The position numbers and the translations under genes were made by a program. The notes under the pieces were generated by a model that did not search any database, had not been told where the DNA came from, and was given only the letters and a program-made list of their open reading frames with translations. This document shows, piece after piece, positions 23,198-30,919 of a stretch of DNA of 43,119 nucleotides. The stretch comes from Bacteroidaceae bacterium (GTDB lineage: Bacteria > Bacteroidota > Bacteroidia > Bacteroidales > Bacteroidaceae), in the NCBI GenBank assembly GCA_017542145.1, contig JAFXXQ010000018.1:1-43119 (forward strand). The letters run 5' to 3'. How positions within the stretch are numbered: the stretch's first letter is position 1; each line of letters opens with the position of its first letter.

Positions 23198-24459
23198 GAG
23201 TCCTCATCATCAATACTACGGAGCGGCAGGGTGGTCCTGCCATCGCAGCCTACCGACTGACGGAAGCGCTGAAGAGCAACGGCATCAAGGCCAAGATGCT
23301 GGTGCGCGAGAAGGAGACGGACAAGGTGACCACCGTTGCTGCCGACAAGACGTGGGCCGTCCGTCGCGGGCTTTTCATGGAACGTCTTATCCTCAATCTG
23401 CATAATCGGCTTGGTCGTCAGCATCGCTATCGGCTCGACCTTGGCACGGCGGGAGGCGACATCACCAACCTTCCTGAGTTCCGTCAGGCGGACATCATCC
23501 ATCTGCATTGGATTAACGACGGTATGATTTCCCTGCACATGCTCCAGCGCATCCTCGATTCGGGCAAGCCCGTGGTCTGGACGTTGCACGACATGTGGCC
23601 CTTCACGGGCATCTGCCATTATGCCCACGACTGCGACAACTACATGAAACATTGTGGCTCGTGTCCTCAGCTGAACAGCAGCCGCGAGAAAGACCTCGCC
23701 TATCGATATTTTAATAAGAAACAAACACTACTTCAGCATCGCTCCATCCGCTTCATCGCGTGCAGCGGGTGGCTGAGGGAGATGGCCCGCAAAAGCAGCC
23801 TGTTGCGTGGCATGGAGATAACGTGCATCCCCAATGCCGTCGATACCCGTATGTTCCACCGTCGCGACAGGCTGATGGCGCGTCGTGAGCTCCATCTGCC
23901 GGCAGACAAGCGTCTGGTACTTTTCTCGTCCGAATCCGTTGCCGACCGTCGTAAGGGATTCAACTATCTGGCTGATGCGCTGGGGGAGTTGGCATCCGTC
24001 CATCCGGAATGGAAGGAGCAGCTGGGACTTGTGGTGTTGGGACGCGACAGCGAGAAGGTCACCTTCAGCGAGATTCCCTTCCCCGTCTATCCCATGCAAT
24101 ATGTCTCCGACGAGAAGCAGATGGCAATGGTCTATAATGCCGTTGACCTCTATGCCATACCCTCTGTGCAGGACAACCTGCCGAATACCGTTGTCGAGGC
24201 GATGGCCTGCGGCATCCCCTGCATCGGCTTCAATGTGGGCGGCATTCCTGAGATGATAGACCACCTCCACAACGGCTATATCGCCGACTATAAGAATTCG
24301 AGCAATTTCGCCGAGGGTATCCACTGGCTCCTTACAGAGGGTGATTATGCCATGTTAAGCAACGAAGCACTCCGCAAGGCACAGACCACCTACAGCGAAA
24401 CATCCGTTGCCGACGCCCACATCGCCGTCTATAACCAACTCACAGGAAAGAACGAGTAA
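23194..24459 (+). CDS. Glycosyltransferase family 4 protein
   Basis: ATG 23194 overlaps the sufE stop, giving 421 residues starting MRVLIINTTERQGGPAIAAYRLTEAL, a typical GT-B N-terminus. Longer in-frame extensions run backwards inside sufE and are rejected. Features are WTLHDMWPFTGICHYAHDC with a Cys cluster (CHY...CDNYMKHCGSCPQ), which is typical of a subset of group 1 transferases, and a C-terminal donor domain with DLYAIPSVQDNLPNTVVEAMACGIPCIGF, including the conserved acidic motif. It probably builds a surface polysaccharide or lipid glycan. Neither donor nor acceptor can be read. Confidence 0.92.
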   Translation: MRVLIINTTERQGGPAIAAYRLTEALKSNGIKAKMLVREKETDKVTTVAADKTWAVRRGLFMERLILNLHNRLGRQHRYRLDLGTAGGDITNLPEFRQADIIHLHWINDGMISLHMLQRILDSGKPVVWTLHDMWPFTGICHYAHDCDNYMKHCGSCPQLNSSREKDLAYRYFNKKQTLLQHRSIRFIACSGWLREMARKSSLLRGMEITCIPNAVDTRMFHRRDRLMARRELHLPADKRLVLFSSESVADRRKGFNYLADALGELASVHPEWKEQLGLVVLGRDSEKVTFSEIPFPVYPMQYVSDEKQMAMVYNAVDLYAIPSVQDNLPNTVVEAMACGIPCIGFNVGGIPEMIDHLHNGYIADYKNSSNFAEGIHWLLTEGDYAMLSNEALRKAQTTYSETSVADAHIAVYNQLTGKNE

Positions 24460-24520
24460 GCCATTTCCTAAGTAGCTGTTTATTTATTGCAAAAACAATC
24501 GTTCATGAACCGTAGGGCAC

Positions 24521-24805
24521 TCAAATAGAGCACACGACGCTGGCCCATTCAAGAACCATCAAAGAAGCTATTCGCTCTGTCGAGTGACGAGACCAATCGT
24601 GAGTCCGTTTCTCATCGAGCTTATCCCAAAGCTCAGTCCATTGCCTCATCAAAGGTTTCATTTCCGAAACCATTGATTTTGCTTCATTTGCCGTTTCCAT
24701 ATAAAGGCGGAAACTCTCTTTATCCATCTCATTGAAGTCCCTTTGAAACTTCAGCATACTATTCACCTCTTTGTCAATGGCCTTTCCGATGCAGTTGAAA
24801 AGCAA
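24521..24805 (-). CDS. Small hypothetical protein, probably the distal part of a frameshifted gene
   Basis: The frame codes for up to 94 residues from ATG 24805 and is helical and charged (KEVNSMLKFQRDFNEMDKES, MVSEMKPLMRQWTELWDKL). I do not recognise it. The frame is open further upstream to 24853 (reading GPDGVFLDCAGELLFNCIGKAID), where it has no start codon, and it overlaps the end of the short frame 24763-24897. A single indel between about 24765 and 24853 would join the two into one protein of about 120 residues with a proper promoter. Coding status is therefore uncertain, and the gene may be dead. Confidence 0.4.
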   Translation of the reverse strand: MLFNCIGKAIDKEVNSMLKFQRDFNEMDKESFRLYMETANEAKSMVSEMKPLMRQWTELWDKLDEKRTHDWSRHSTERIASLMVLEWASVVCSI

Positions 24806-24897
24806 TTCCCCTGCACAATCGAGAAAGACCCCATCTGGTCCGCAAGCAGCGGATCAAGGTACACATAGCGTTGGAAAGCATTCTTGTTAGTTGGCAT
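24763..24897 (-). pseudogene. 5' remnant of a broken gene, possibly WYL-regulator-like
   Basis: ATG 24897-24895 is preceded by a good promoter and opens a frame reading MPTNKNAFQRYVYLDPLLAD, which then becomes unrelated-looking sequence and stops after 44 residues. The NKNAxxRYxxLD start resembles the first residues of Bacteroidetes WYL-domain regulators, but too little remains to be sure. The downstream frame 24521-24853 may be the rest of the same gene after a frameshift. Confidence 0.45.
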
Positions 24898-24915
24898 ATT
24901 CTGTTCTTTTTTCGG

Positions 24916-24943
24916 CAAAGGTACGCTGAGGAAGCGAACGCAA
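24916..24943 (-). promoter_or_regulatory. Promoter in front of the broken gene
   Basis: On the minus strand TTG (24943-24941) and TACCTTTG (24923-24916) are 17 bases apart. The ATG lies 18 bases after the -7 box. Confidence 0.6.
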
Positions 24944-25100
24944 TGTTCGTCATGGGGATTTTTTTCGATTCTGCTTGCAAATATAACGCTTTTTCTTGAA
25001 GAACAGCACCTATTGGTAAAAATCTTTTTCCGCAAGGCTTGTGGAAAACGGTGATTCAATTTATAAGTGTAGTTTTTGGAGATGTTTTACGAAAAAACGC

Positions 25101-25425
25101 TAACACCTACCTTTTCGCGCAAAACTAACTATGATACAGAATGTTAGTCCAGGTAGGTGTTTGCAAAACACTTACCTAACACTTACCTAACACCTACCTT
25201 TTAAGGTTTAACGTTAAACGAGGCTGCGGCTGTTATGGGGGTGCTTTTCGCGGTAGAGTGTAGTCCGCTGATTTGAGCTTTCAGTTTTTCGTCTTACGAC
25301 TATTCCAATTTGACGGGGTGATATGAGTAAGTGATAGGTAAGTGTTAGGTAAGTGTTTAATAAACACTTACCTGCTCTAAGGTGTTATAAAACAATTCAT
25401 TGGGCAGAAAAAGGTAGGTGTTGGG
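25101..25425. repeat. ACACTTACCTA 11-bp repeats in both orientations
   Basis: ACACTTACCTA occurs as tandem units around 25168-25200 (two exact, then ACACCTACCTT). The reverse orientation, TAGGTAAGTGT, occurs twice around 25334-25357, with a further ACACTTACCT at 25364-25373. The related AACACCTACC occurs at 25102-25111, and AGGTAGGTGTT at 25151-25161 and 25411-25421. The two clusters face each other across about 130 bases. Confidence 0.85.
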
Positions 25426-25476
25426 GTGTCTTTGCGATTTTCTCTGAAAAATGAGAAGAAAAATGAGAAGAGGCAG

Positions 25477-25539
25477 GCATTTGACGGCCTGCTGATAGCG
25501 TTTGATTCTGATTTGCCAGCGTTTGATTCTGCGCGCGCA
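25477..25539 (+). repeat. 21-bp tandem array, 3 units, core GCGTTTGATTCTG
   Basis: Units begin at 25477, 25498 and 25519 with exact 21-base spacing: GCATTTGACGGCCTG, then GCGTTTGATTCTGAT, then GCGTTTGATTCTGCG. Core and period are those of the array at 8746-8892, 16.6 kb away. Confidence 0.88.
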
Positions 25540-25594
25540 GCCCAAGGGGCTACGGGAACAGTCCCCCCTTCTGTCGGCACAGTCCCCCCAAATG

Positions 25595-25634
25595 AAAAAG
25601 CACTACGCCCGCGGATGGACGTAGTGCAAATCCT
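25595..25634 (-). terminator. Terminator of the C1 peptidase gene
   Basis: On the minus strand GCACTACG (25627-25620) and CGTAGTGC (25607-25600) form a perfect 8-bp stem followed by TTTTTC (25599-25594). It is 33 bases past the stop codon. Confidence 0.88.
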
Positions 25635-25659
25635 ATGGTAAGGGGATGGGGCAAAGAGG

Positions 25660-27036
25660 CTATTCCTCTGCAGCGAACATGGGGTCCCAGCAGGGAAGCA
25701 TGACGGGCTTTTTCTTGTAGGCGTCGAGGATCTTTTGTGAAGCGTACTTCTTGTTGACAACCAGGCGGAACATGTATTCGTTGAACCACTCGTCCGTCAT
25801 AATCATGTGGCCCTGATAGCCGGATGAGGCGCCCCAGCTGTTCTCCACCTTCCACATCACGGGCTTGTTGTTCTCCAGACGGACGGCCATCAGCGTCATG
25901 GCGTGGCTTGAGCCGCTGTCGAAGGTGGCGATGCGCTCGGCCTTGTCCATACCGAAGGTGGTGCCGAAGATGCTGCCGTAGTCGAAGTTGTTGAGGTCGA
26001 GCAGTCCGCGTGTGCGGTCGAGCTCCTTGCCTACATCGCAGCTGAAGTACATCATGGTGCTGTCCATGATGCTGGCGATGGCCATCTCCTTGATGTCATC
26101 GAGCGGCAGGTTCAGGTAGCGCCAGTTGTGGCCGTCGTAGGTGTGGCGGTCGTACTCGATTTCGTATGTCTTCCAATAGTCGCGCGTGGGGTCGTTCATG
26201 AGCATGATGTAGTCGTTCTGGAGGTCGTTGCCGAGGAACTGGGCATAAAACTCCTGCGGGGTGTAGGTCTTGGGCTCGCTGACAAACTTACCCTCCTTGT
26301 CCTTCGGCGCCCACTTGAATGCCTTGACCGGCTCGCCGAAGCCGAGGGCGAGCATGTGGTAGATTTCAGCCAGCATCTCCTCCTTCATGCCCTGCAGGTC
26401 GGCACCCTTGCCAGCCTTGCGGAGGCGAATGCCGTCCTCGCGCAGCTTGCGCTTGACGAGGGAGGTGAAGCGGGAGGTGTTGTTGGAGGCGTAGGTCTCA
26501 GGCATGACGCTGGCAGGTACAACGCCGTATTTCTGGGTCAGGTCGGCCACGCCGGTGAAGGTGCCGCCGTCGGAGAGCGGATTCTTGAACAACCACTCTA
26601 CGGTCTTATCATCCATGCCCTTCGAGCGGGTGTCGATGACGGCCTGAAGGAAGAGGTTGGCCTTCTCCAGCTGGTCGTAGAAGAAGAGATAGACTTCGGA
26701 GAACTCCATCGGCTGTTGCAGCTTGTGCCGGCGCATCATCTGGGCGCGCAGGACGTTGAGGCCGGTGAACATCCAGCAGCGGCCCGAGCCCTTCTGGTCT
26801 GTGATGCCCTTGCTCTGAACGCTGTAATTGAAATAGGTATCCATCTCGCCCTGGTTGGCGTGGTTGGTGGCGAGGGCGCTGACGTCGCCTGCCGCGAGGG
26901 CGTTGTGGATGGCTTTGTCGGCAACCGTGGGCGTCTGCTTCGCCTGGATGCGGCTGAGGACTTCGGGGGTAAGGCTCTGGGCGCTCATGCCCAAGCTGAC
27001 AACGGCAAAAATGCCGATGAAAAGGGACTTTTTCAT
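25660..27036 (-). CDS. Exported C1B (bleomycin hydrolase/PepC-type) cysteine peptidase
   Basis: The 458-residue papain-fold peptidase has a signal peptide MKKSLFIGIFAVVSLGMSAQS. The catalytic residues are visible: Cys in QKGSGRCWMFTGLNVLRAQ (~residue 89), His in SGSSHAMTLMAVRL (~residue 376) and Asn in VENSWGASSGYQGHM (~residue 400). The order and spacing match the bleomycin hydrolase/aminopeptidase C family, which normally forms cytoplasmic hexamers; Bacteroidetes exported forms like this one presumably trim peptides in the periplasm. It lies 60 bases downstream of a radical SAM gene and ends with a strong terminator. Confidence 0.93.
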   Translation of the reverse strand: MKKSLFIGIFAVVSLGMSAQSLTPEVLSRIQAKQTPTVADKAIHNALAAGDVSALATNHANQGEMDTYFNYSVQSKGITDQKGSGRCWMFTGLNVLRAQMMRRHKLQQPMEFSEVYLFFYDQLEKANLFLQAVIDTRSKGMDDKTVEWLFKNPLSDGGTFTGVADLTQKYGVVPASVMPETYASNNTSRFTSLVKRKLREDGIRLRKAGKGADLQGMKEEMLAEIYHMLALGFGEPVKAFKWAPKDKEGKFVSEPKTYTPQEFYAQFLGNDLQNDYIMLMNDPTRDYWKTYEIEYDRHTYDGHNWRYLNLPLDDIKEMAIASIMDSTMMYFSCDVGKELDRTRGLLDLNNFDYGSIFGTTFGMDKAERIATFDSGSSHAMTLMAVRLENNKPVMWKVENSWGASSGYQGHMIMTDEWFNEYMFRLVVNKKYASQKILDAYKKKPVMLPCWDPMFAAEE

Positions 27037-27096
27037 ATACGATATAGTTTTTCAGTCTTCAATCTACTATCTTCCAATATCAATTTTCGATCTACA

Positions 27097-27876
27097 CTAA
27101 TAGGACACGGAGCAGGGGATGCCGCGAGCCTCTACGAGGGAGGCGATACGGTCGAGCTCCTGGTGGGTAGCCTTCTGGAGCGTGGGGCAGGGTGTTTCGC
27201 GGTCGATGGTGTAAATCATGACCTGCGAAGGGGCAATGGAGCAGACGGCATCCAGCCAGGGGAGGACGTAGGCGTCGCCCGTGTTGTCCACATCCTTGCC
27301 GTCGAACGAACACCCTTTCATGAAGAGCGTCTGGATGATGCAATGTCCGTTGAAATCGCGCATTTTGGAGATGAGCGCCTCGAGGTCGTAGCGCCCGTTC
27401 GGGCGGTTGACGAGGCGGATGTAGTCGGGGCTGACCGTATCGAGCTTGAGGATGTTGTTATCGACTTTCATCAGGGCATCGAACACGTTGGGCCGGAGGA
27501 TGAAGGTGGCGTTGCTGAGCACGCTGACCTGGGCAGCGGGGAAGTAGGCGTTGCGCAGGGCGATGACGTCGTCCATGATAGCGGCAAAGTCGGGATGCCC
27601 CGTCGGCTCACCGTTGCCCGCGAAGGTCAGCACATCGGGCGTGGGGCCGCCCACCTTCATCTCCTTCAGACGCTCCTCCAGCGCCGTACGTACCTCCTCA
27701 CGCGTGGGACGTTTCAGATGAGAGGGATGCTGGGCATTCAGTCCGCACTCGCAGTAGAGGCAGTCGAACGAACAAACCTTCCCGTCGCCCGGCATCAGGT
27801 TTATGCCCAGCGAAACGCCCAGCCTGCGGCTATGCACGGGGCCGAAAATGGGAGAAGTGTATATCACCGTTGCCAT
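27097..27876 (-). CDS. Radical SAM protein
   Basis: The 259-residue protein has the 4Fe-4S/SAM cluster motif CSFDCLYCECG (Cys-x3-Cys-x2-Cys, residues ~34-41). The SAM-binding FAGNGEPTGHPDF follows at ~85, with NATFILRP and KLDTVSPDYIRLVNRP further on. The N-terminus (TSPIFGPVHSRRLGVSLGINL) is characteristic of a conserved bacterial radical SAM group of unknown substrate. It is short, with only the core barrel and no accessory cluster domain visible. It sits 13 bases after the DUF4861 gene, so it is probably part of the same transcript, but a role in uronate metabolism is not implied. Confidence 0.92.
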   Translation of the reverse strand: MATVIYTSPIFGPVHSRRLGVSLGINLMPGDGKVCSFDCLYCECGLNAQHPSHLKRPTREEVRTALEERLKEMKVGGPTPDVLTFAGNGEPTGHPDFAAIMDDVIALRNAYFPAAQVSVLSNATFILRPNVFDALMKVDNNILKLDTVSPDYIRLVNRPNGRYDLEALISKMRDFNGHCIIQTLFMKGCSFDGKDVDNTGDAYVLPWLDAVCSIAPSQVMIYTIDRETPCPTLQKATHQELDRIASLVEARGIPCSVSY

Positions 27877-27889
27877 TTGCGCAGGGGAA

Positions 27890-29128
27890 TCAGTAGGTCA
27901 CCTTAAGGGGATTGGCTACTTTGATGGCAAAGTCGTTGAGGTAGCTGTTCCATTCGTCGGGCGACTGCCAGCCAGCCTTGCTCCATGCGCTGCCCCACCA
28001 ATAGGTGACGGCAGCATCGGGGGCGATAGTCCCCAGGGCAAGGATGTGTCCGGATGCCCCGCGGCGGGCAGCTTCAGGAGCTGCAAAGGGCTGGTAGCGG
28101 GCTTCTTTGGCCCAAGGGGCAACGATACCCACATAGATTTCGCCATTATCGGCTTTCGCGTTGTCCGTGAGATCCTGATAGGCGATATATCCCTTATCGG
28201 CAGCCAGCGTGTAGGCATCGGGGTTTTCAGGATGAACGACAATGCCGGCAGCCAGAGGTGCAGCTTTGCTGAGACCGCTGAAGCTGATGGTGGTGCAGTT
28301 GAGCTGCGAGCCCTTTGCAAGGGAGATGGTGCGTGTTTCCACCAGCGTATCGTCCCCATAGGCAAAGGGATTGTAGGTAAGACGCATCATGAAGCGCAGG
28401 GGGCCATTCTCCATTATCTCGTAGTCTGCCCAGCAGTAGGGATAGACAATGTTTTCGCCGTCAAGCAAGGCTGCAGCTCCGCCGCCCAGCGTGGGACCTA
28501 CCTTGTAGCAGTCCAAACCGTTTCCGTGATCAACGTGGTAGGAGACGGAGTGGTAGAGCTGGTCGGCTTCGTCGAAGCGTTTTTCCTTCCGCAGCTGCTC
28601 AATCTGTGCTTTCGTTTCAGGGTTGAGTTCGTTGGCATAGCGTTCCTCAACAACCATCATAGGTGTGTTCTTTACCCAGATGTCGTATCCAAATGCCTTC
28701 TCTCCGGAGGCCTGCAAGGCTGGGCCGTAGCAACGGTAGGCCGTAAGGTCGTTCTCCCAGGCAATATCATCGACGCGTTCAGGATAAAGACGTCCATAGG
28801 CTGCTGTGGGGGCAGGGTCAGGTGTCCCGACGGCGATGGTGTACGTAGATGTTCCTTGAGCCTTTACGGCAACCGGAAACATCAGTTTGTTGTCGAAGGT
28901 GATTTGCGTGGGCAGTTCATGGCCCTGTGCGTCACAGACGACATACATCTCCTCTTCCGATATCAGCGGCATGCGGGCCAGAAGGTCGCTCATCGGAATC
29001 TCCACCATTTCATCGGTACGCTCCACATCCGCGGGATTCTTTATCGTAACAATAAAGTCCCCTTTGGGCTTCATGTCGCAAGACGAAAGGGCGGCAAGGA
29101 GGATAAGGGCATAAAGAGGTCTTTTCAT
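27890..29128 (-). CDS. DUF4861 family lipoprotein
   Basis: The start at ATG 29128, after kduD, gives 412 residues with signal MKRPLYALILLAALSSC (lipidated Cys 17); the longer frame back to 29314 lies within kduD and is rejected. The protein is beta-rich throughout (for example DFIVTIKNPADVERTDEMVEI). The DUF4861 family recurs in Bacteroidetes loci for pectin and other uronic-acid polysaccharides and has been proposed to act on unsaturated or methylated uronates; the activity is not certain to me. The position 1 base after kduD supports a role in delivering unsaturated uronates from the periplasm. Confidence 0.85.
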   Translation of the reverse strand: MKRPLYALILLAALSSCDMKPKGDFIVTIKNPADVERTDEMVEIPMSDLLARMPLISEEEMYVVCDAQGHELPTQITFDNKLMFPVAVKAQGTSTYTIAVGTPDPAPTAAYGRLYPERVDDIAWENDLTAYRCYGPALQASGEKAFGYDIWVKNTPMMVVEERYANELNPETKAQIEQLRKEKRFDEADQLYHSVSYHVDHGNGLDCYKVGPTLGGGAAALLDGENIVYPYCWADYEIMENGPLRFMMRLTYNPFAYGDDTLVETRTISLAKGSQLNCTTISFSGLSKAAPLAAGIVVHPENPDAYTLAADKGYIAYQDLTDNAKADNGEIYVGIVAPWAKEARYQPFAAPEAARRGASGHILALGTIAPDAAVTYWWGSAWSKAGWQSPDEWNSYLNDFAIKVANPLKVTY

Positions 29129-29129
29129 A

Positions 29130-29945
29130 TCATTTCGGTTGTTTACCAATGTAGGCGAGGATGCCACCATCGACATAGAGGATATGGCCGTTGACGGCAT
29201 CGGAGGCATGGGAAGCCAGGAAGACGGCAGGACCGCCGAGTTCGCTAGGGTCGAGCCAGCGTCCGGCAGGAGTCTTGGCGCAGATGAACGAATCGAAGGG
29301 ATGACGGCTGCCATCGGGCTGACGTTCGCGTAACGGAGCTGTCTGGGGTGTGGCGATGTAGCCAGGACCGATGCCGTTGCATTGGATGTTGTACTCGCCG
29401 TATTCCGAGCAGATGTTGCGTGTCAGCATCTTCAGTCCGCCCTTGGCAGCAGCATAGGCGCTGACGGTCTCGCGGCCCAGCTCGCTCATCATGGAGCAGA
29501 TGTTGATGATTTTGCCTTCGCGGCGCTCCATCATTTCGGGTAGTACGGCGCTGGAGCAGATGAAAGGGCCAACGAGGTCGATGTCGATGACCTGCTGGAA
29601 CTCGGCACGCTTCATCTCGTGCATGGGGATGCGCTTGATGATGCCGGCGTTGTTGACGAGGATGTCAATCTGGCCGACGTCGTTGTGGATGGTTTCGACG
29701 AGGGCTTTCACGTCGTCCTCTTTCGTAACGTCGCAGACATAGCCAAAGACGTTGGTGATGCCAGCTTCGCGGTAGTTGTCGAGACCACGCTGAAGGGCAG
29801 CCTCGTTGATGTCGTTGAAGATGATGTTCTTAATGCCGGCAGCGACGAAAGCCTTGGCGATGTTGAAGCCGATGCCATAGCTGGCACCTGTAATCCAGGC
29901 ATTCTTGCCCTCTAAGGAAAAAGGATTGTTCATAATTGATGTCAT
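29130..29945 (-). CDS. kduD: 2-deoxy-D-gluconate 3-dehydrogenase / DKGR-type short-chain dehydrogenase
   Basis: The short-chain dehydrogenase (271 residues from ATG 29945; ATG 29933, giving MNNPFSLEGK, is equally plausible) has the Rossmann motif TGASYGIGFNIA and NNAG at ~94. The catalytic Ser-Tyr-Lys are in ICSMMSELGRETVSAYAAAKGG. The adjacent kduI makes KduD, which reduces 2,5-diketo-3-deoxygluconate to 2-keto-3-deoxygluconate, the best reading. It lies 16 bases after kduI and 1 base before DUF4861. No KDG kinase or aldolase is in the window, so the pathway continues elsewhere. Confidence 0.93.
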   Translation of the reverse strand: MTSIMNNPFSLEGKNAWITGASYGIGFNIAKAFVAAGIKNIIFNDINEAALQRGLDNYREAGITNVFGYVCDVTKEDDVKALVETIHNDVGQIDILVNNAGIIKRIPMHEMKRAEFQQVIDIDLVGPFICSSAVLPEMMERREGKIINICSMMSELGRETVSAYAAAKGGLKMLTRNICSEYGEYNIQCNGIGPGYIATPQTAPLRERQPDGSRHPFDSFICAKTPAGRWLDPSELGGPAVFLASHASDAVNGHILYVDGGILAYIGKQPK

Positions 29946-29961
29946 TTTTTGGGGTTAGGAA

Positions 29962-30804
29962 TCATTTTAGGTCTGTGATAAGGCTGAAATCCTGGTCGCC
30001 GTAGTCGAGGTTTTCGCCGCCCATGCCCCAAATAAAGGTGTAGTTATGGGTGGCGGCAGCGCTATGGATGCTCCACTCGGGACTGAGGACAGCTTGGTCG
30101 CCTTTCATCCAAATGTGACGGGTTTCGTGCACTTGGCCCATGAAATGGCAGACAGCCTGGTCGTCGGGCACTTCGAAATAGAAGTAAGCCTCCATGCGAC
30201 GGCTGTGCGTATGTGCCGGCATGGTGTTCCATACGGAGCCTGGAGCCAGTTCGGTCATACCCATCTGAAGCTGGCAGGTGGGAAGCACTTGGTTTACAAT
30301 CATCTTATTGATGTTGCGCTCGTTGCTCATCTCCAGCGAGCCCATGTGAGCCACCACGGCATCGGCCTTCGTTACCTTGCGGTCAGGATAGGTGGTATGA
30401 GCATTCGTGCTGTTGAAATAGAACTTCGCAGGGTGGGCGGCATCTTTGCTTTCAAAGACCACGTCCTTGTTTCCGCGACCCAGATAGAGCGCTTCCTTAT
30501 AATCTAATTCGAACACCTCATCGCCATGACGGACCACGCCCGCTCCGCCGACGTTGTAGATGCCGAGCTCACGGCGTTCCAGGAACCATTGAGCCTTCAG
30601 TGGGTCAATAGCTTCGAGTTCCAAGGTTTCATGAACGGGCATGGCGCCTCCTACAACCATACGGTCATACATAGAATAAACCATATTCACCTCGTCAGCG
30701 GCAAAGACGGTTTCGATGAGGAAATCGCGGCGGATTCGTGCTGTGTCGTAGTGTTTCGCATCTTCTGGATGAGAAGCATAGCGTACTTCGTAGTTTGTTT
30801 TCAT
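29962..30804 (-). CDS. kduI: 5-dehydro-4-deoxy-D-glucuronate isomerase
   Basis: The start ATG 30804 gives 280 residues, the usual length; an in-frame extension to 30996 lies upstream of the promoter and is rejected. The enzyme isomerises 4-deoxy-L-threo-5-hexosulose uronate to 2,5-diketo-3-deoxygluconate in the cytoplasm. The cupin-like zinc site reads MPAHTHSRRMEAYFYFEV (His, His, Glu), with a further His in SIHSAAATHNY. The family's ALYLGRGNKDVVF and the start TNYEVRYASHPEDAKHYDT are clear. It leads the unit kduI-kduD-DUF4861. Confidence 0.96.
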   Translation of the reverse strand: MKTNYEVRYASHPEDAKHYDTARIRRDFLIETVFAADEVNMVYSMYDRMVVGGAMPVHETLELEAIDPLKAQWFLERRELGIYNVGGAGVVRHGDEVFELDYKEALYLGRGNKDVVFESKDAAHPAKFYFNSTNAHTTYPDRKVTKADAVVAHMGSLEMSNERNINKMIVNQVLPTCQLQMGMTELAPGSVWNTMPAHTHSRRMEAYFYFEVPDDQAVCHFMGQVHETRHIWMKGDQAVLSPEWSIHSAAATHNYTFIWGMGGENLDYGDQDFSLITDLK

Positions 30805-30830
30805 ATCAATATGATTTTTGGTTTTGCCTA

Positions 30831-30862
30831 CAAAGATACTGCAAGGAGAAAGGAAAAGCAAA
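30831..30862 (-). promoter_or_regulatory. Promoter of the kdu operon
   Basis: On the minus strand TTTGC (30862-30858) and TATCTTTG (30838-30831) are 19 bases apart. The CDS starts 27 bases downstream. Confidence 0.8.
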
Positions 30863-30919
30863 AAAAACGCATTTTTTTTCAAAAATGCGAACGAACAAGG
30901 CTGTCGGCAAAAAAAAAAA

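Larger units (their letters stand above)
24898..25659. other. Gene-free region with 11-bp and 21-bp repeats
   Basis: The 760-base gap holds the promoter of the broken gene (24916-24943) and a block of inverted and direct ACACTTACCTA repeats (25101-25425). It also holds a 21-bp-period array (25477-25539), two CAGTCCCCCC units (25559-25590) and the terminator of the peptidase gene (25595-25634). No protein-coding gene is supported; open frames across the 21-bp array arise from its period. Confidence 0.75.

Noticed and set aside
25101..25425. CRISPR array or chromosomal origin
   Set aside because: The 11-bp units occur in both orientations without spacers. I saw no clear DnaA boxes (TTATNCACA) or dnaA/dnaN neighbours, so oriC is not claimed.
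26128..27906. 592-codon plus-strand open frame
   Set aside because: It lies opposite the C1 peptidase and radical SAM genes, both of which show catalytic motifs; its translation is low-complexity and crosses their intergenic gap.
27803..29194. 463-codon plus-strand open frame
   Set aside because: Antisense to the DUF4861 gene, without any recognisable motif.
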